From: Methylophaga sp. UBA3192
GTDB lineage: Bacteria > Pseudomonadota > Gammaproteobacteria > Nitrosococcales > Methylophagaceae
DNA: 64,000 nt
NCBI GenBank assembly: GCA_002363955.1
Contig: DEXE01000007.1
Span: 1 to 64,000, forward strand
Direction of reading: 5' to 3'
Every line of letters starts with the position of its first letter. Positions within the stretch are counted from its first letter, which is position 1. This document shows, one piece after another, positions 18,660 to 27,573 of the stretch. The translations under genes and the position numbers were made by a program. The notes beneath the pieces are model-generated. The model was not told the DNA's origin, ran no database searches, and saw nothing but the letters and a program-made list of their open reading frames with translations.

Positions 18660-20153
18660 ATGCCTGAATACATTCAAACGCTCATAGTTATAACGGTTCT
18701 CACGGTAATTACATACAGTCTGATGAATAAAGCACTGGCTGGTAATTTCGATATTAAGCACCTTAAACAGTGGCAATTCTCATGGTTTTTAATGCTGTAC
18801 GGTGCGATTTTACTTAAAAACTTATGGTTTATTGCAGCAGCGGTTTTCATTGTTGCGAATGTAAAAATACCAGTTAAATCCGTACAACGTGTTTATTTTT
18901 ATCTGGCATTAATATGCACGTTACCACTTATCAGTGTTCAGATACCTGGTTTTGCGGGAATTAAGAATCTTTTTCCATTAAGTTATACAAACTTGATGAT
19001 TATGAGTTTATTGCTACCATTATTCTTCAATTTAAAATCACCACAAAAATTATTTTCCATTCCTACTGATAAATTCATATTTTCATTTATTGTTTTACTA
19101 TCATTATTGCAATTCAGGGATAACACTATAACCAATGCAGGTCGTGAATCCTTTCTATTATTTATTGATATTTTTGTTCCTTATTTCGTTATTACAAGAT
19201 TAATTAATACACCTGAACGTCTTAAAATGGCGCTTACCGCGTTGTTTATTGGCATAATTCCATTTGCAGCACTTGGAGTTTTTGAAGTCATTACTAATTG
19301 GTTAGTATACATTCCGATGATGAGAATGCTGGATGATACAACAGCTAATCTATACAGAGATATCCGAGGCGGTGGCGTCAGAGCTTCTCTATTGATGGGA
19401 CCTATTGTAGTTGGTTATACCATGATTTATGCAGGCGCCCTATTACTATACTTGCAACACTTTATAAAAAATAGAAGATTAGTTTTTATTGCTTTCAGTA
19501 TTATTTTTCTTTGTTTACTTGCATCAAAGTCAAGAGGTCCATGGATAGGTTTCGCTCTAATGATAATGATGTTTCTGTGGACGGGTAGGGATGGATTCAG
19601 CAAGCTTGTTAAATACGGTATTTTAGGAGTATTACTATTAATATTAGCAAGCCTAACACCTGCTGGTAGTAAATACGTTGGTCTTCTGCCATTTATAGGT
19701 GACGAAAGAACTGATACTTTTGATTACCGAGTGCGACTTATTGAAAATTCAGAGATTCTTTTTAAGAAAAACCCTTTATTTGGTGATATTAATTTTAGAA
19801 GCACCCCTGAAATGGAATCTTTACGCCAAGGTCAAGGCATAATCGACGTCGTCAATACCTATATTGGGATATTATTGCCTTATGGACTTATAGCTTTATC
19901 TCTATTTGTTGGCGTATTTTTGTTTCTGATGTTTCGGTGCCGAAAAATCATTAAAAGACCTGATATTGATATAGAATCGAAATTGATGGGAAGAATTTTT
20001 ATCAGCTGCATTGCTGGTGTAATGTTTACAATATTCACTGTGAGTTCTATCAGCTATATACCAACATTCTATTGGGTACTTATTGCATTGTCCTCTGCTT
20101 ATATTAATATCAATAAAACTGCTAAAGTTGGATTAAATCATGAATTATCATAG
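18660..20153 (+). CDS. O-antigen ligase/polymerase-like protein (exosortase-associated type)
   Basis: A 497-residue polytopic membrane protein with about twelve hydrophobic segments and a large periplasmic loop containing SKSRGPWIGFALM, the Wzy_C/WaaL-type motif with the conserved arginine. Length and context match the putative O-glycosylation ligase associated with exosortase A systems. It may polymerise the repeat unit or attach glycan to sorted proteins. It heads a three-gene plus-strand group with overlapping reading frames. Polymerase and ligase cannot be told apart by sequence. Confidence 0.82.
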   Translation: MPEYIQTLIVITVLTVITYSLMNKALAGNFDIKHLKQWQFSWFLMLYGAILLKNLWFIAAAVFIVANVKIPVKSVQRVYFYLALICTLPLISVQIPGFAGIKNLFPLSYTNLMIMSLLLPLFFNLKSPQKLFSIPTDKFIFSFIVLLSLLQFRDNTITNAGRESFLLFIDIFVPYFVITRLINTPERLKMALTALFIGIIPFAALGVFEVITNWLVYIPMMRMLDDTTANLYRDIRGGGVRASLLMGPIVVGYTMIYAGALLLYLQHFIKNRRLVFIAFSIIFLCLLASKSRGPWIGFALMIMMFLWTGRDGFSKLVKYGILGVLLLILASLTPAGSKYVGLLPFIGDERTDTFDYRVRLIENSEILFKKNPLFGDINFRSTPEMESLRQGQGIIDVVNTYIGILLPYGLIALSLFVGVFLFLMFRCRKIIKRPDIDIESKLMGRIFISCIAGVMFTIFTVSSISYIPTFYWVLIALSSAYININKTAKVGLNHELS

Positions 20154-20331
20154 AAGAAAGGTTCTTAAAGTTGGTTTGGTCAGTTTGATTGGAATAAGTT
20201 TATTAAATACCAAAACTTTTTCTTTTTTTAAAAAAGATGATATCGCTTTAAAGACCATTGGTAAAAATAGTTATCTTGTTGATGGTTGGGTTATTTCAAA
20301 AAATGATCTTAATAAAAGAGAGTTTTCATGA
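20140..20331 (+). CDS. 63-residue protein with a Tat-like signal, upstream of the GMC oxidoreductase
   Basis: Begins MNYHRRKVLKVGLVSLIG: twin arginines followed by K-V-L-K, then a modest hydrophobic stretch, like a Tat signal (RRxFLK). Only about 35 residues follow (IALKTIGKNSYLVDGWVIS). The start overlaps the ligase-like gene by 14 bp and the stop overlaps the GMC gene's ATG (ATGA), so the three are translationally coupled. Small Tat-bearing subunits carry FAD-containing GMC dehydrogenases out of the cell in the gluconate and fructose dehydrogenases; this peptide could be a minimal version. No homologue recognised. Confidence 0.65.
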   Translation: MNYHRRKVLKVGLVSLIGISLLNTKTFSFFKKDDIALKTIGKNSYLVDGWVISKNDLNKREFS

Positions 20332-21782
20332 TTATTGATTTTAATAACGATTCTCATAAAAATACCAACGAATATGACTACTGTATCTCTGGTGCTGGAG
20401 CTGCAGGCATAGCATTGGCTCTTAGACTTGCTGAAAGCGGTAAACGAGTAGCACTTTTTGAAGGTGGAGATAGAGAATACTCACAAGTCTCACAAGATAT
20501 TTATAAAGGTAAGGTTACAGAACAAAATCCATATTGGCTGGATTTGTATAGACTGCGTTTTCTAGGCGGCACTACTAACCATTGGGCTGGAAGATGCAGG
20601 CCGTTTGTGGAATATGACTTCGAAGAGAAACAAATTAATGATCTCCCTGGCTGGCCAATTAGCTTCGAAGAAATGAATCGTTTCCTACCCCAAGCAAAGT
20701 CAATATTAGAATTAGAAGAAATTGACACATTTAAGATTGTTGAAAATACACATATCGAAAGTGAGTATTTTGAGCCCGATGTGTCTGCAAGCAGTTCGAT
20801 AAGGTTTCGTGACAGATTTTCTGAAGAGCTTGAGCGGCATTCAAACGTTGATTTATATTTAAATGCCAATTTGGTAGATATCCAACTCGAAGAAGATCTA
20901 TCTACAATTAAACACTTTGTTATACAAAACTATAACCAGAAAAAACAAAGCTTCACTGCTCCCCATTACATAATAGCCATGGGTGCAATTGAAAACGCGA
21001 GGATTTTATTAAATTGTGACTCGCAGATATCTTCAGGAATCGGCAATCAAACTAATATGGTTGGTAAATGCTTTATGGAGCATTTAAATATTCGGTTAGG
21101 TGAGTTTGTATCTAACAAGGCCAGTTGGGGTGAATCACAGTCAATGCAGTTTATGACCACACCTAAACTAGCAAAAGAAATGAATACAGGCCTTAGCAAT
21201 ATCACCTTTGGTACTGTTAGACAAATAAAGGCTTATGGTCGAACAGCTGAAATAAAAGCATTATTTAATAAGCTTTCATGTCAATTGGGGGTTTCTGAAC
21301 ATTTACAGTTTTTGTATGAACACGACTGTATCGGTGAGGGTGTCATATCAACGTTATGTGAACAATTTCCATTCAAAGACAGCAAGTTAGCTTTAATAGA
21401 TGAGAAAGATAGTTTTGGGCTAAGAAGAGTGGAGTTAGATTGGCACTTAAGTCAAAACGATATTGATTCTATTCGTAATATGAGTATAGCTATTGCTGAG
21501 GAGTTTGCTGAAAACAATTTAGGCCGCGTTAAATTGAGCTCATTTATAACAGATTCTTCACAAAAAATAGAAATTTCAGGTCATGCTCATCAAATGGGCA
21601 CTACACGAATGTCAGCCTCTGAAGAATTTGGTGTAGTCGATGTAAATTGTAAAGTACATCAAACCAATAATCTGTATATAGCTGGCAGTAGTGTATTTTC
21701 AACGGGTGGGGCAGTTAACCCTACAATGCCGCTTTTACAGTTGACTTACAGATTAGCTGAACATCTGACTTCAATTAGTTAG
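20328..21782 (+). CDS. GMC-family FAD oxidoreductase
   Basis: Residues 16-37 form the FAD-binding Rossmann motif (CISGAGAAGIALAL, then RVALFEGG). RFLGGTTNHWAGRCRPF matches the second FAD contact of gluconate/glucoside dehydrogenase-like GMC proteins. The C-terminal domain has HAHQMGTTRM and NNLYIAGSSVF, and ends with VNPTMPLLQL, supplying the His/Asn pair of the active site. It should oxidise an alcohol group of a sugar or polyol. No export signal of its own is seen, but the coupled 63-residue Tat-like gene precedes it. Position in the polysaccharide locus suggests an oxidised sugar in the polymer or its precursor. Confidence 0.87.
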   Translation: MIIDFNNDSHKNTNEYDYCISGAGAAGIALALRLAESGKRVALFEGGDREYSQVSQDIYKGKVTEQNPYWLDLYRLRFLGGTTNHWAGRCRPFVEYDFEEKQINDLPGWPISFEEMNRFLPQAKSILELEEIDTFKIVENTHIESEYFEPDVSASSSIRFRDRFSEELERHSNVDLYLNANLVDIQLEEDLSTIKHFVIQNYNQKKQSFTAPHYIIAMGAIENARILLNCDSQISSGIGNQTNMVGKCFMEHLNIRLGEFVSNKASWGESQSMQFMTTPKLAKEMNTGLSNITFGTVRQIKAYGRTAEIKALFNKLSCQLGVSEHLQFLYEHDCIGEGVISTLCEQFPFKDSKLALIDEKDSFGLRRVELDWHLSQNDIDSIRNMSIAIAEEFAENNLGRVKLSSFITDSSQKIEISGHAHQMGTTRMSASEEFGVVDVNCKVHQTNNLYIAGSSVFSTGGAVNPTMPLLQLTYRLAEHLTSIS

Positions 21783-21786
21783 TACG

Positions 21787-21823
21787 TTCATCCCTGAAAA
21801 ACTAAAGCTACTTTTCAGATGAA
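21787..21823. terminator. Hairpin between convergent GMC and SGNH genes
   Basis: Stem TTCAT-(CC bulge)-CTGAAAA pairing with TTTTCAG-ATGAA around an 11-nt loop, placed exactly between the two convergent stops. There is no long T-run, so termination strength is uncertain. Confidence 0.4.
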
Positions 21824-21830
21824 ATGAACT

Positions 21831-22886
21831 TTAAAGCAATTTTTGCTGGAATATATACCCGCCAAGTACTTCCCCAATAATATGGCAACCTAATGGTGTA
21901 AAGTGTCCATGGGATTTTTCATGATATATAAGGTTGCCAGCTTCAGCTGATTTTTGAAGCTCGACCAGCGGACTGACAACTTTAAACTCATCACGTAAAA
22001 ATTCATTCAAACTGGGTTGAAAATCAACTCGCGTTTTTCTTGTTGGTATTTCAAGAATTAACAAATTCGCTTGATTATTATTAGCAACTTTTTTAATTTC
22101 TTTTAACAGTAATAATGATAAAACTTCTTTTCGGGAAGGCTGTTTTCTCTCAACTTCTTTAGCAACTTCAACTGTGGCCTGTGGCTTTTCAGGCGGGTCA
22201 TTACGTTTTACAAGCAACTCTTTAATGGTAGCTGCAGCCCACCCCCTGAACCAATTATAAAAATGGCTTTCACCAGCCAACCAGCGATAAAAACTAAACT
22301 GATATAGAAATTCACGGATTTCAATACCTGGTAGATAAGTTTCACTGTTGCGAACGAGTTGATTATTCTCAACTTTAAACAAGTTAGACCGAATATTATC
22401 ATCTGGATCCGTATCATGCCAGGTTACCAGAACTAAATCTGGTTGATACTTAATACCTTCGTTCTGCAACATTAATAACTGTTCTGCAGTACCATAGCCA
22501 GAAACCGATAAGTTAATAATCTCGACATCCTGACCAAGAATGCCCACTAATTCTCGTCTCATAACCTGGGTGAAAGTGTCTTCTAATTCGACTTCATAGC
22601 CCATTCCAAATGAATCGCCCAGGACAACGATTCTTTTCGTTCCCTCAGGCTTTTCATACGGATATTCAACATCTGAACGTATGCCTTTCGAATTTGTACG
22701 CATGATCACTTCAAAATCAGGTGATTGATGTTTATACACCTGATTTGGCATATTGACTCGAATACCGAAATCACCTGCTTCAACATAGCGAGGCAAAATG
22801 GGTTGCGGTTCAAATACACGCATAAAAGCTTCAGCCGCAACAAATATCCAAATAAATATAAAAATATATTTAAAAAAGATTTTCAT
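21831..22886 (-). CDS. Membrane-anchored SGNH hydrolase-like protein
   Basis: One N-terminal membrane helix (about residues 6-20), then an SGNH/GDSL domain starting IVVLGDSFGMGYEVE with Ser92. SVSGYGTAEQ follows as block II, and HGHFTPLGCHIIG near the end supplies the last catalytic histidine. Such proteins pair with MBOAT acyltransferases to move acyl groups onto extracellular polysaccharide, like AlgI with AlgJ/AlgX. The start is ATG at codon 6 of the open frame, four bases after the MBOAT stop; no strong ribosome binding site, so reinitiation is likely. Whether it transfers or removes acyl groups cannot be told. Confidence 0.82.
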   Translation of the reverse strand: MKIFFKYIFIFIWIFVAAEAFMRVFEPQPILPRYVEAGDFGIRVNMPNQVYKHQSPDFEVIMRTNSKGIRSDVEYPYEKPEGTKRIVVLGDSFGMGYEVELEDTFTQVMRRELVGILGQDVEIINLSVSGYGTAEQLLMLQNEGIKYQPDLVLVTWHDTDPDDNIRSNLFKVENNQLVRNSETYLPGIEIREFLYQFSFYRWLAGESHFYNWFRGWAAATIKELLVKRNDPPEKPQATVEVAKEVERKQPSRKEVLSLLLLKEIKKVANNNQANLLILEIPTRKTRVDFQPSLNEFLRDEFKVVSPLVELQKSAEAGNLIYHEKSHGHFTPLGCHIIGEVLGGYIFQQKLL

Positions 22887-22890
22887 ATAA

Positions 22891-24564
22891 TTAAAAGGCA
22901 AAATAGATAAACTCCTGCCCGCCTGATGCGGCTAGGACCAGCAATGCCATAATAATGTAAACCCATATATTAAGTCTGATAAACCAATGCCAGTTCTGCA
23001 TGGGGGTTAAATTATTAGCTTTGTATTGAAAAACCTGGAAGATTATCAAAAACCAGGAATAAAAGAGCAGTGTTTTTAATAGTTCCCATGTCTGGGGTGT
23101 GGTGAGAGGATTAAAAATAATTCCTTCCAGATAGCTGATAATCGTTGCTGGACTGTCAGCCCGGAAGATTAACCAACCAATACAGGTTAACTGGAAAAAG
23201 AAAATTATCATTAATATTTTTTTCCATTGTGGATAATTCCCGCTCATTTCAGCATCAATTCCTAATGCCCTATATATTGCGAGTAAAGCTCCCTGATAAA
23301 AGCCCCAGATTACAAAAGTCCAAGCAGCTCCATGCCATAAGCCTCCTAAGATCATTGTTAACATCAAATTTCTGTATGTCAGGAGTGAACCTCGACGGTT
23401 TCCCCCTAATGGAATATAGAGATAGTCTCGTAGCCAGGTAGAAAGACTAATGTGCCAACGTCGCCAGAAACTGGATGGATCAGTTGCAAAATATGGTAGG
23501 CGGAAATTAACCATCAGGTTAAAGCCAAATAATTTCGCTGTTCCCCTGGCTATATCGGTGTAACCAGAAAAGTCACAATATATTTGTAAAGCAAATGCAT
23601 ATAAAACAATTACCAGGCTTAAACTGTCGGTCGGTGGTATAGCCCCTGCTGATCCTCCTGATGCATAGTATTCAAATGTTGGATTAACAATCTTTGCCAG
23701 GTTATCCGCAATAACCAGTTTCTTGAATAACCCCCAAAATATCAGCCAGATGCCCTCTCTAATATCAGACCACTCAGGGGTTGGCCGGGTTTGCTGAAAC
23801 TGGGGTAAAAGAAGTTTCCCTCTCTCAATAGGACCTGCAACAAGTTGAGGAAAGAAAGAAACATACGCTGCAAACTCGGTTAGTTTTTTGGACGCTTTTA
23901 TCTCACCCCGATATACATCAATGGAGTAACTCATCGTCTGGAACGTATAAAAAGAAATACCAACCGGTAAAATAATGTCTAAAGTGAATGCCCCTGGGGT
24001 ATAACCAAACAGAGATTCCGACATTACAACAAAGCTATCAGCAAAAAAGTTAAAATATTTAAAAAAGCCAAGTATTGCTAAATTTGTAGCAATACTTATA
24101 AATAAAAATACTTTCTTTTTATTATGTTGGATAAATCCAGAAAGTTGAGAATAGAGAATATTAGCTGCAACAACGACTACTAAAGTTGCTATAAAAACCT
24201 GCCACCCAAGGGAACTGGCTAACAAGTTTGACCAGTCAATAGTGAGCCTGAGAATATTTAAATCAAAATTGATTGCATCATACTGAATAACCAGGAATAT
24301 CAGTGCTGAGACAAGCAAAGATGATGAAACTTTTAATCTATCTTTTTTAGATATTTCACCCTCGTCAATCATCTGAGCCATGCAATAATCGACTGCAGTA
24401 GATAAGACGATTAAAAACAGGAAACGAACGTCCCAATAACCATAGAAAAAGTAACTTGAAATAACAATCAGTGCATTTTGAGCAAATAATTGTCTTTTAA
24501 GAACCCAGTAGGCAATTAAGACAATAAATAAAAATATTGCAAAATCAAATGATGTAAATAACAA
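22891..24564 (-). CDS. MBOAT O-acyltransferase (AlgI-like), TTG start
   Basis: A 557-residue polytopic protein starting LLFTSFDFAIFLFIVLIAYW, the standard opening of AlgI-type MBOAT enzymes. It has PVGISFYTFQTMSYSIDVYR, then SFWRRWHISLSTWLRDYLY and GLWHGAAWTFVIWG, whose histidine is catalytic. It carries acetyl (or another acyl) groups across the inner membrane for O-acylation of exopolysaccharide. The conserved opening coincides with a TTG codon and no in-frame ATG fits, so TTG is the likely start. Followed 4 nt later by the SGNH gene and preceded by a second SGNH gene, forming an acylation cassette. Confidence 0.92.
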   Translation of the reverse strand: MLFTSFDFAIFLFIVLIAYWVLKRQLFAQNALIVISSYFFYGYWDVRFLFLIVLSTAVDYCMAQMIDEGEISKKDRLKVSSSLLVSALIFLVIQYDAINFDLNILRLTIDWSNLLASSLGWQVFIATLVVVVAANILYSQLSGFIQHNKKKVFLFISIATNLAILGFFKYFNFFADSFVVMSESLFGYTPGAFTLDIILPVGISFYTFQTMSYSIDVYRGEIKASKKLTEFAAYVSFFPQLVAGPIERGKLLLPQFQQTRPTPEWSDIREGIWLIFWGLFKKLVIADNLAKIVNPTFEYYASGGSAGAIPPTDSLSLVIVLYAFALQIYCDFSGYTDIARGTAKLFGFNLMVNFRLPYFATDPSSFWRRWHISLSTWLRDYLYIPLGGNRRGSLLTYRNLMLTMILGGLWHGAAWTFVIWGFYQGALLAIYRALGIDAEMSGNYPQWKKILMIIFFFQLTCIGWLIFRADSPATIISYLEGIIFNPLTTPQTWELLKTLLFYSWFLIIFQVFQYKANNLTPMQNWHWFIRLNIWVYIIMALLVLAASGGQEFIYFAF

Positions 24565-24585
24565 AGGGCTTATTCATCCATAAAT

Positions 24586-25344
24586 TTATTTGAAAGTATC
24601 TTTTAACATATTATTTAATATGCCATAACCTGTTTCATTCAGGTGTAGTGTATCAAGAGAAAACTCTTTATTCGTTTTCAAGCCGTTAGTTAATTTCTTA
24701 GTAGGGTCCAATATATAAACGCCATCATTATCTATTGTTTTTATCCAGTTATTAACAATAGCAACAGAGGTATCAATTTCATCTGACCATAAAAAAATCC
24801 AGCCACCTCGGGGAGAAGATGCTGGGATTACGGTCATTAAATATACATCAATATCATGCGCTAGCAATGTTTCAATTATATTCTGGAGATTATTCTGAAC
24901 AGTTTTGATGATTCTATCGCGCTTGGCAGGCGAAAAAGCTATTGCCTTAAGATCATTTATACCTAATTGGAGAACAACAGCATCGGCATTAATGGCCAAT
25001 ATATCATTCTCAACCCTTAGCCTGGCCTGCCCGGTCGTTTGTCCACCAATACCACGATTAATAAATTCAAGGCCATCAATGTGTGGTATTTCATCCCACA
25101 TTTGTATGCGTGAATCACCAAACAGAATTATTCGATAGGCGGTTGAGTTGATACTGTCAGTTTTTAATTTCAAATTATCTGCTTGGTAAAAACTTTGCTG
25201 TGAAGGGTCCAATCTCACTTCAAGCATTTGAGTATAAATACTGTGAGAAATCTTCAGCAATATGAGACTTATCAGAAATAAAAAACCACTGATAATCACA
25301 AAGAAGCGTTTAGATACTGGCAATTTACTAAACATCCTACCCAC
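24586..25344 (-). CDS. SGNH/GDSL esterase-type protein with N-terminal anchor
   Basis: One hydrophobic segment (residues 14-31), then a complete SGNH set: Ser78 in LFGDSRIQMW, Gly in GIGGQTTGQ, Asn130 in LQLGINDL, and the Asp231/His234 pair in LDTLHLNETG. This is a canonical lipase/acetylxylan-esterase-like fold facing the periplasm. It could deacylate or trans-acylate the polymer. The start is GTG with GAGGA about 10 nt upstream; an ATG three codons later is possible but has poor spacing. First gene of the acylation cassette. Confidence 0.83.
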   Translation of the reverse strand: MGRMFSKLPVSKRFFVIISGFLFLISLILLKISHSIYTQMLEVRLDPSQQSFYQADNLKLKTDSINSTAYRIILFGDSRIQMWDEIPHIDGLEFINRGIGGQTTGQARLRVENDILAINADAVVLQLGINDLKAIAFSPAKRDRIIKTVQNNLQNIIETLLAHDIDVYLMTVIPASSPRGGWIFLWSDEIDTSVAIVNNWIKTIDNDGVYILDPTKKLTNGLKTNKEFSLDTLHLNETGYGILNNMLKDTFK

Positions 25345-25406
25345 GAAATTTAAATCCTCAGATGATTCTAACTTATAGTTTAAATAATATCAGTCAGAAG
25401 ACAAAA

Positions 25407-25430
25407 AAAAGCCCGGTAAACCGGGCTTTT
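25407..25430 (-). terminator. Terminator of the beta-helix gene
   Basis: Perfect stem AAAAGCCCGG / CCGGGCTTTT with a 4-base loop. Read on the minus strand it is followed by eight T, so it terminates the gene ending at 25448. Confidence 0.92.
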
Positions 25431-25447
25431 GGAGTGAAGATGGTAGA

Positions 25448-27217
25448 TTAGCGTATTAAACATTTTCCACGAGCAAATACTCTGCATTCTGACTCACTCA
25501 CATTACTATAGTCATTCTGCATAGACTCAATAAGATTATCTACCGTAAAGTTATTGCTGCTAGACGTTGGCCGTGGGCTAGCCCAGGATGGACGTTCAAA
25601 GCTAACAACTGTTTCAGGTTCATTTACAACAGGTTGTTCAACAGGAACCTCTGGAGTATTTTCAACTACTTCAGTTTCAGGCTCTGTTACAACTGGTTGC
25701 TCTTCTACTGGTGCTTCAGGTGTGTTTTCTACAACTTCTGTTTCAGGTTCTGGCTCAGTTACTACTGGTTCTTCTACAGGGACTTCAGGAGTATTTTCTA
25801 CTACTTCAGTTTCAGGTTCAGGTTCAGTTACAACTGGTTCTTCTACAGGGACTTCAGGTGTGTTTTCAACTACCTCCGTTTCGGGAAGAGTCTGATCGAT
25901 TACAGATACGTCGTTATGAGTTTTACATTGATTTGAAGAAATATTCAAACTTGTATTAATCCCTTCTAAACCAATACATTGAGTATTTACTCCCGTTTTA
26001 AGGATGCTGATGTCATTATTAAGAATTTTGACCGGATAAACGTCTTTAACATTTATTCCAGTAGAACGGTCATGATTGAGAGCAATCTTATTCCCAGAAA
26101 TTGTTATGTTTTGGGATTTCAAGCTATCTTCAGGTTTGGAAGGAATAGCAATACCTGTTCTTAAAACATCGCCTTCATCAATGATCATGTTATCACTAAT
26201 TACGGCGTCTTTGCATGATGAACAACCTATTCCAATGTTACCCACATTTAAAAGTGTGTTTTTGTGAATTTTAAGTCCTACAAAAGATTCATCCATTTCA
26301 TTGCCTGGATCAATACCTATACCCCAGCAATATTGTGTTACTTTGCCTAAATCTTCTTTAATTGTATTATTTTCAATTGTCAGATTTCTGACAATTCCAT
26401 GGACTACTAATGAAACACCCTCACATTTACCATTAATAATAGTGGATCTATACAGGGTGTTATTTCTGATAAGGATATTTTTAACACTTATACTTTCATC
26501 CTTACTTGCACTACTAATATAAATATTATGGTCAAGAATTCGTCTGCCAAAGCCATTATTTTCGAAATGGTTGTTTTCAATGACACAGTCGTTACAACCA
26601 CCTTGAAACCCCTGAGATTTGTTATTAATTATTGTAGAGTTTCTCAAAATCAATCTGTCAGTTTGTCTATTTGAACCGGAACCAGGCGCTGCCTTATTAC
26701 CTCCCCGCGAACTAACACCAACTCGATAGCCTTCTACATGAACATTTTCAATTAAAATATCATTGACATCATTGTAAAAAGATATTCCGTACCCCTTACC
26801 ATCTGTCTGAGCAACAAGCATGACATTTTTTACATGATAACCTCCATCAGGTCTAGAATCGCTACCATTTTGGAAATTAAACCCTGTTTCTACTCTGTCA
26901 ATTATCAAAGGTCTTTCAAGGTTTGAGTTGCCGTAATCGCCAATTGTGCAAACTTTGTCTGCAGAACAGTTAAAATTAGCGAGGCGTTTCTTTTGTGTAG
27001 CAATGAATTTACCGCCACGACAAAAAAGCACACTGCCACCAGCATTCATTTTGTTGAACGTGTCCATAGCTTTTTCATAGCTTTTGAATGGTTTCGCTTC
27101 AGTACGACCGTCGTTACTGTCATTGCCGTTATCGCAAACGTAGTAGTTCTGTGCTTGTGCAGTGGCACTGAGTGTGCCTAGAAGAAATATTCCAAGTAAT
27201 ACAAATGACTTTCTCAT
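25448..27217 (-). CDS. Secreted right-handed beta-helix protein with acidic repeat tail
   Basis: Signal peptide (MRKSFVLLGIFLLGTLSATA, cleavage after AQA), then an opening YYVCDNGNDSNDGRTEAKPF typical of secreted parallel beta-helix proteins. Asparagine-rich rungs (IENNHFENN, LIRNNTLYRS, ISGNKIALNH) run to about residue 430. Such folds occur in alginate epimerases, lyases and polysaccharide-binding proteins. Four copies of a roughly 23-residue proline/glutamate/valine repeat follow, then a short cysteine-containing end (CRVFARGKCLIR) with no sorting signal. I start at the ATG behind GGGGGGAG; five upstream codons from a TTG are unlikely. Catalytic activity cannot be inferred; a matrix or cell-surface role fits. 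Confidence 0.83.
   Translation of the reverse strand: MRKSFVLLGIFLLGTLSATAQAQNYYVCDNGNDSNDGRTEAKPFKSYEKAMDTFNKMNAGGSVLFCRGGKFIATQKKRLANFNCSADKVCTIGDYGNSNLERPLIIDRVETGFNFQNGSDSRPDGGYHVKNVMLVAQTDGKGYGISFYNDVNDILIENVHVEGYRVGVSSRGGNKAAPGSGSNRQTDRLILRNSTIINNKSQGFQGGCNDCVIENNHFENNGFGRRILDHNIYISSASKDESISVKNILIRNNTLYRSTIINGKCEGVSLVVHGIVRNLTIENNTIKEDLGKVTQYCWGIGIDPGNEMDESFVGLKIHKNTLLNVGNIGIGCSSCKDAVISDNMIIDEGDVLRTGIAIPSKPEDSLKSQNITISGNKIALNHDRSTGINVKDVYPVKILNNDISILKTGVNTQCIGLEGINTSLNISSNQCKTHNDVSVIDQTLPETEVVENTPEVPVEEPVVTEPEPETEVVENTPEVPVEEPVVTEPEPETEVVENTPEAPVEEQPVVTEPETEVVENTPEVPVEQPVVNEPETVVSFERPSWASPRPTSSSNNFTVDNLIESMQNDYSNVSESECRVFARGKCLIR
25611..25884 (-). repeat. Four tandem ~69-75 bp coding repeats
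   Basis: In-frame repeats encoding variants of TEVVENTPEVPVEEPVV plus TEPEPE. The first two copies are nearly identical in sequence; the third and fourth carry an inserted Gln or lose Pro-Glu pairs. The unit is low-complexity and acidic, likely an extended spacer. It can change copy number by slippage. Confidence 0.88.
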
Positions 27218-27425
27218 GTCATCTCCCCCCAATTAGTTAATAGATGATTGCGTGAATGATGATATGCACAATAATGTTTCGGAAAGGTGATTAGATTCAC
27301 ATATTTATTTTCATTTGACATGGCATTCATCATTGTGTGAAACAGACCGCAATTATCTTCGCTAATAATTGCTGAGAGACTTCGAAAAAGCCAACAGAAG
27401 ATTGATTCTAATATGATTTTGCTAT

Positions 27426-27484
27426 AAAAAAAAGCCCAGCGTTGCCGCCGGGCTAAAAATCCCCTGGGGGGCAGAGGATTTTTT
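27426..27484 (-). ncRNA. Tandem hairpins: terminator or structured leader
   Basis: On the minus strand a hairpin (AAAAATCC-x-CTG with its complement, loop of C) is followed directly by a second (AGCCCGGCG GCAA CGCTGGGCT with a GCAA tetraloop) and eight T. The second is a good Rho-independent terminator. It lies 125 bp after the ATPase gene and 210 bp before the beta-helix gene. It may end the upstream operon, or be the expression platform of a leader RNA for the beta-helix gene; I cannot assign a known RNA family. Confidence 0.55.
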
Positions 27485-27525
27485 AAACAATACAAATGAC
27501 AGACGCCATCCCCCACCATCAATAC

Positions 27526-27548
27526 ATCACAACTGTATTGATTGTGAT
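27526..27548. promoter_or_regulatory. Inverted repeat ATCACAA-N9-TTGTGAT
   Basis: A 7-bp perfect dyad with half sites like those of the CRP-like palindrome 25 bp away. It may be a second operator or a hairpin. Confidence 0.4.
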
Positions 27549-27573
27549 TCTATTTCTTTGGCTCTGAATTCAA

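Noticed and set aside
25611..25884. Regular repeats considered as a CRISPR array
   Set aside because: They are in-frame coding repeats with no unique spacers.
27214..27522. A 102-codon minus-strand open frame between the ATPase and beta-helix genes
   Set aside because: It runs through both hairpins and the T-run, has no convincing ribosome binding site, and its composition is not protein-like. It is the shadow of a structured RNA.
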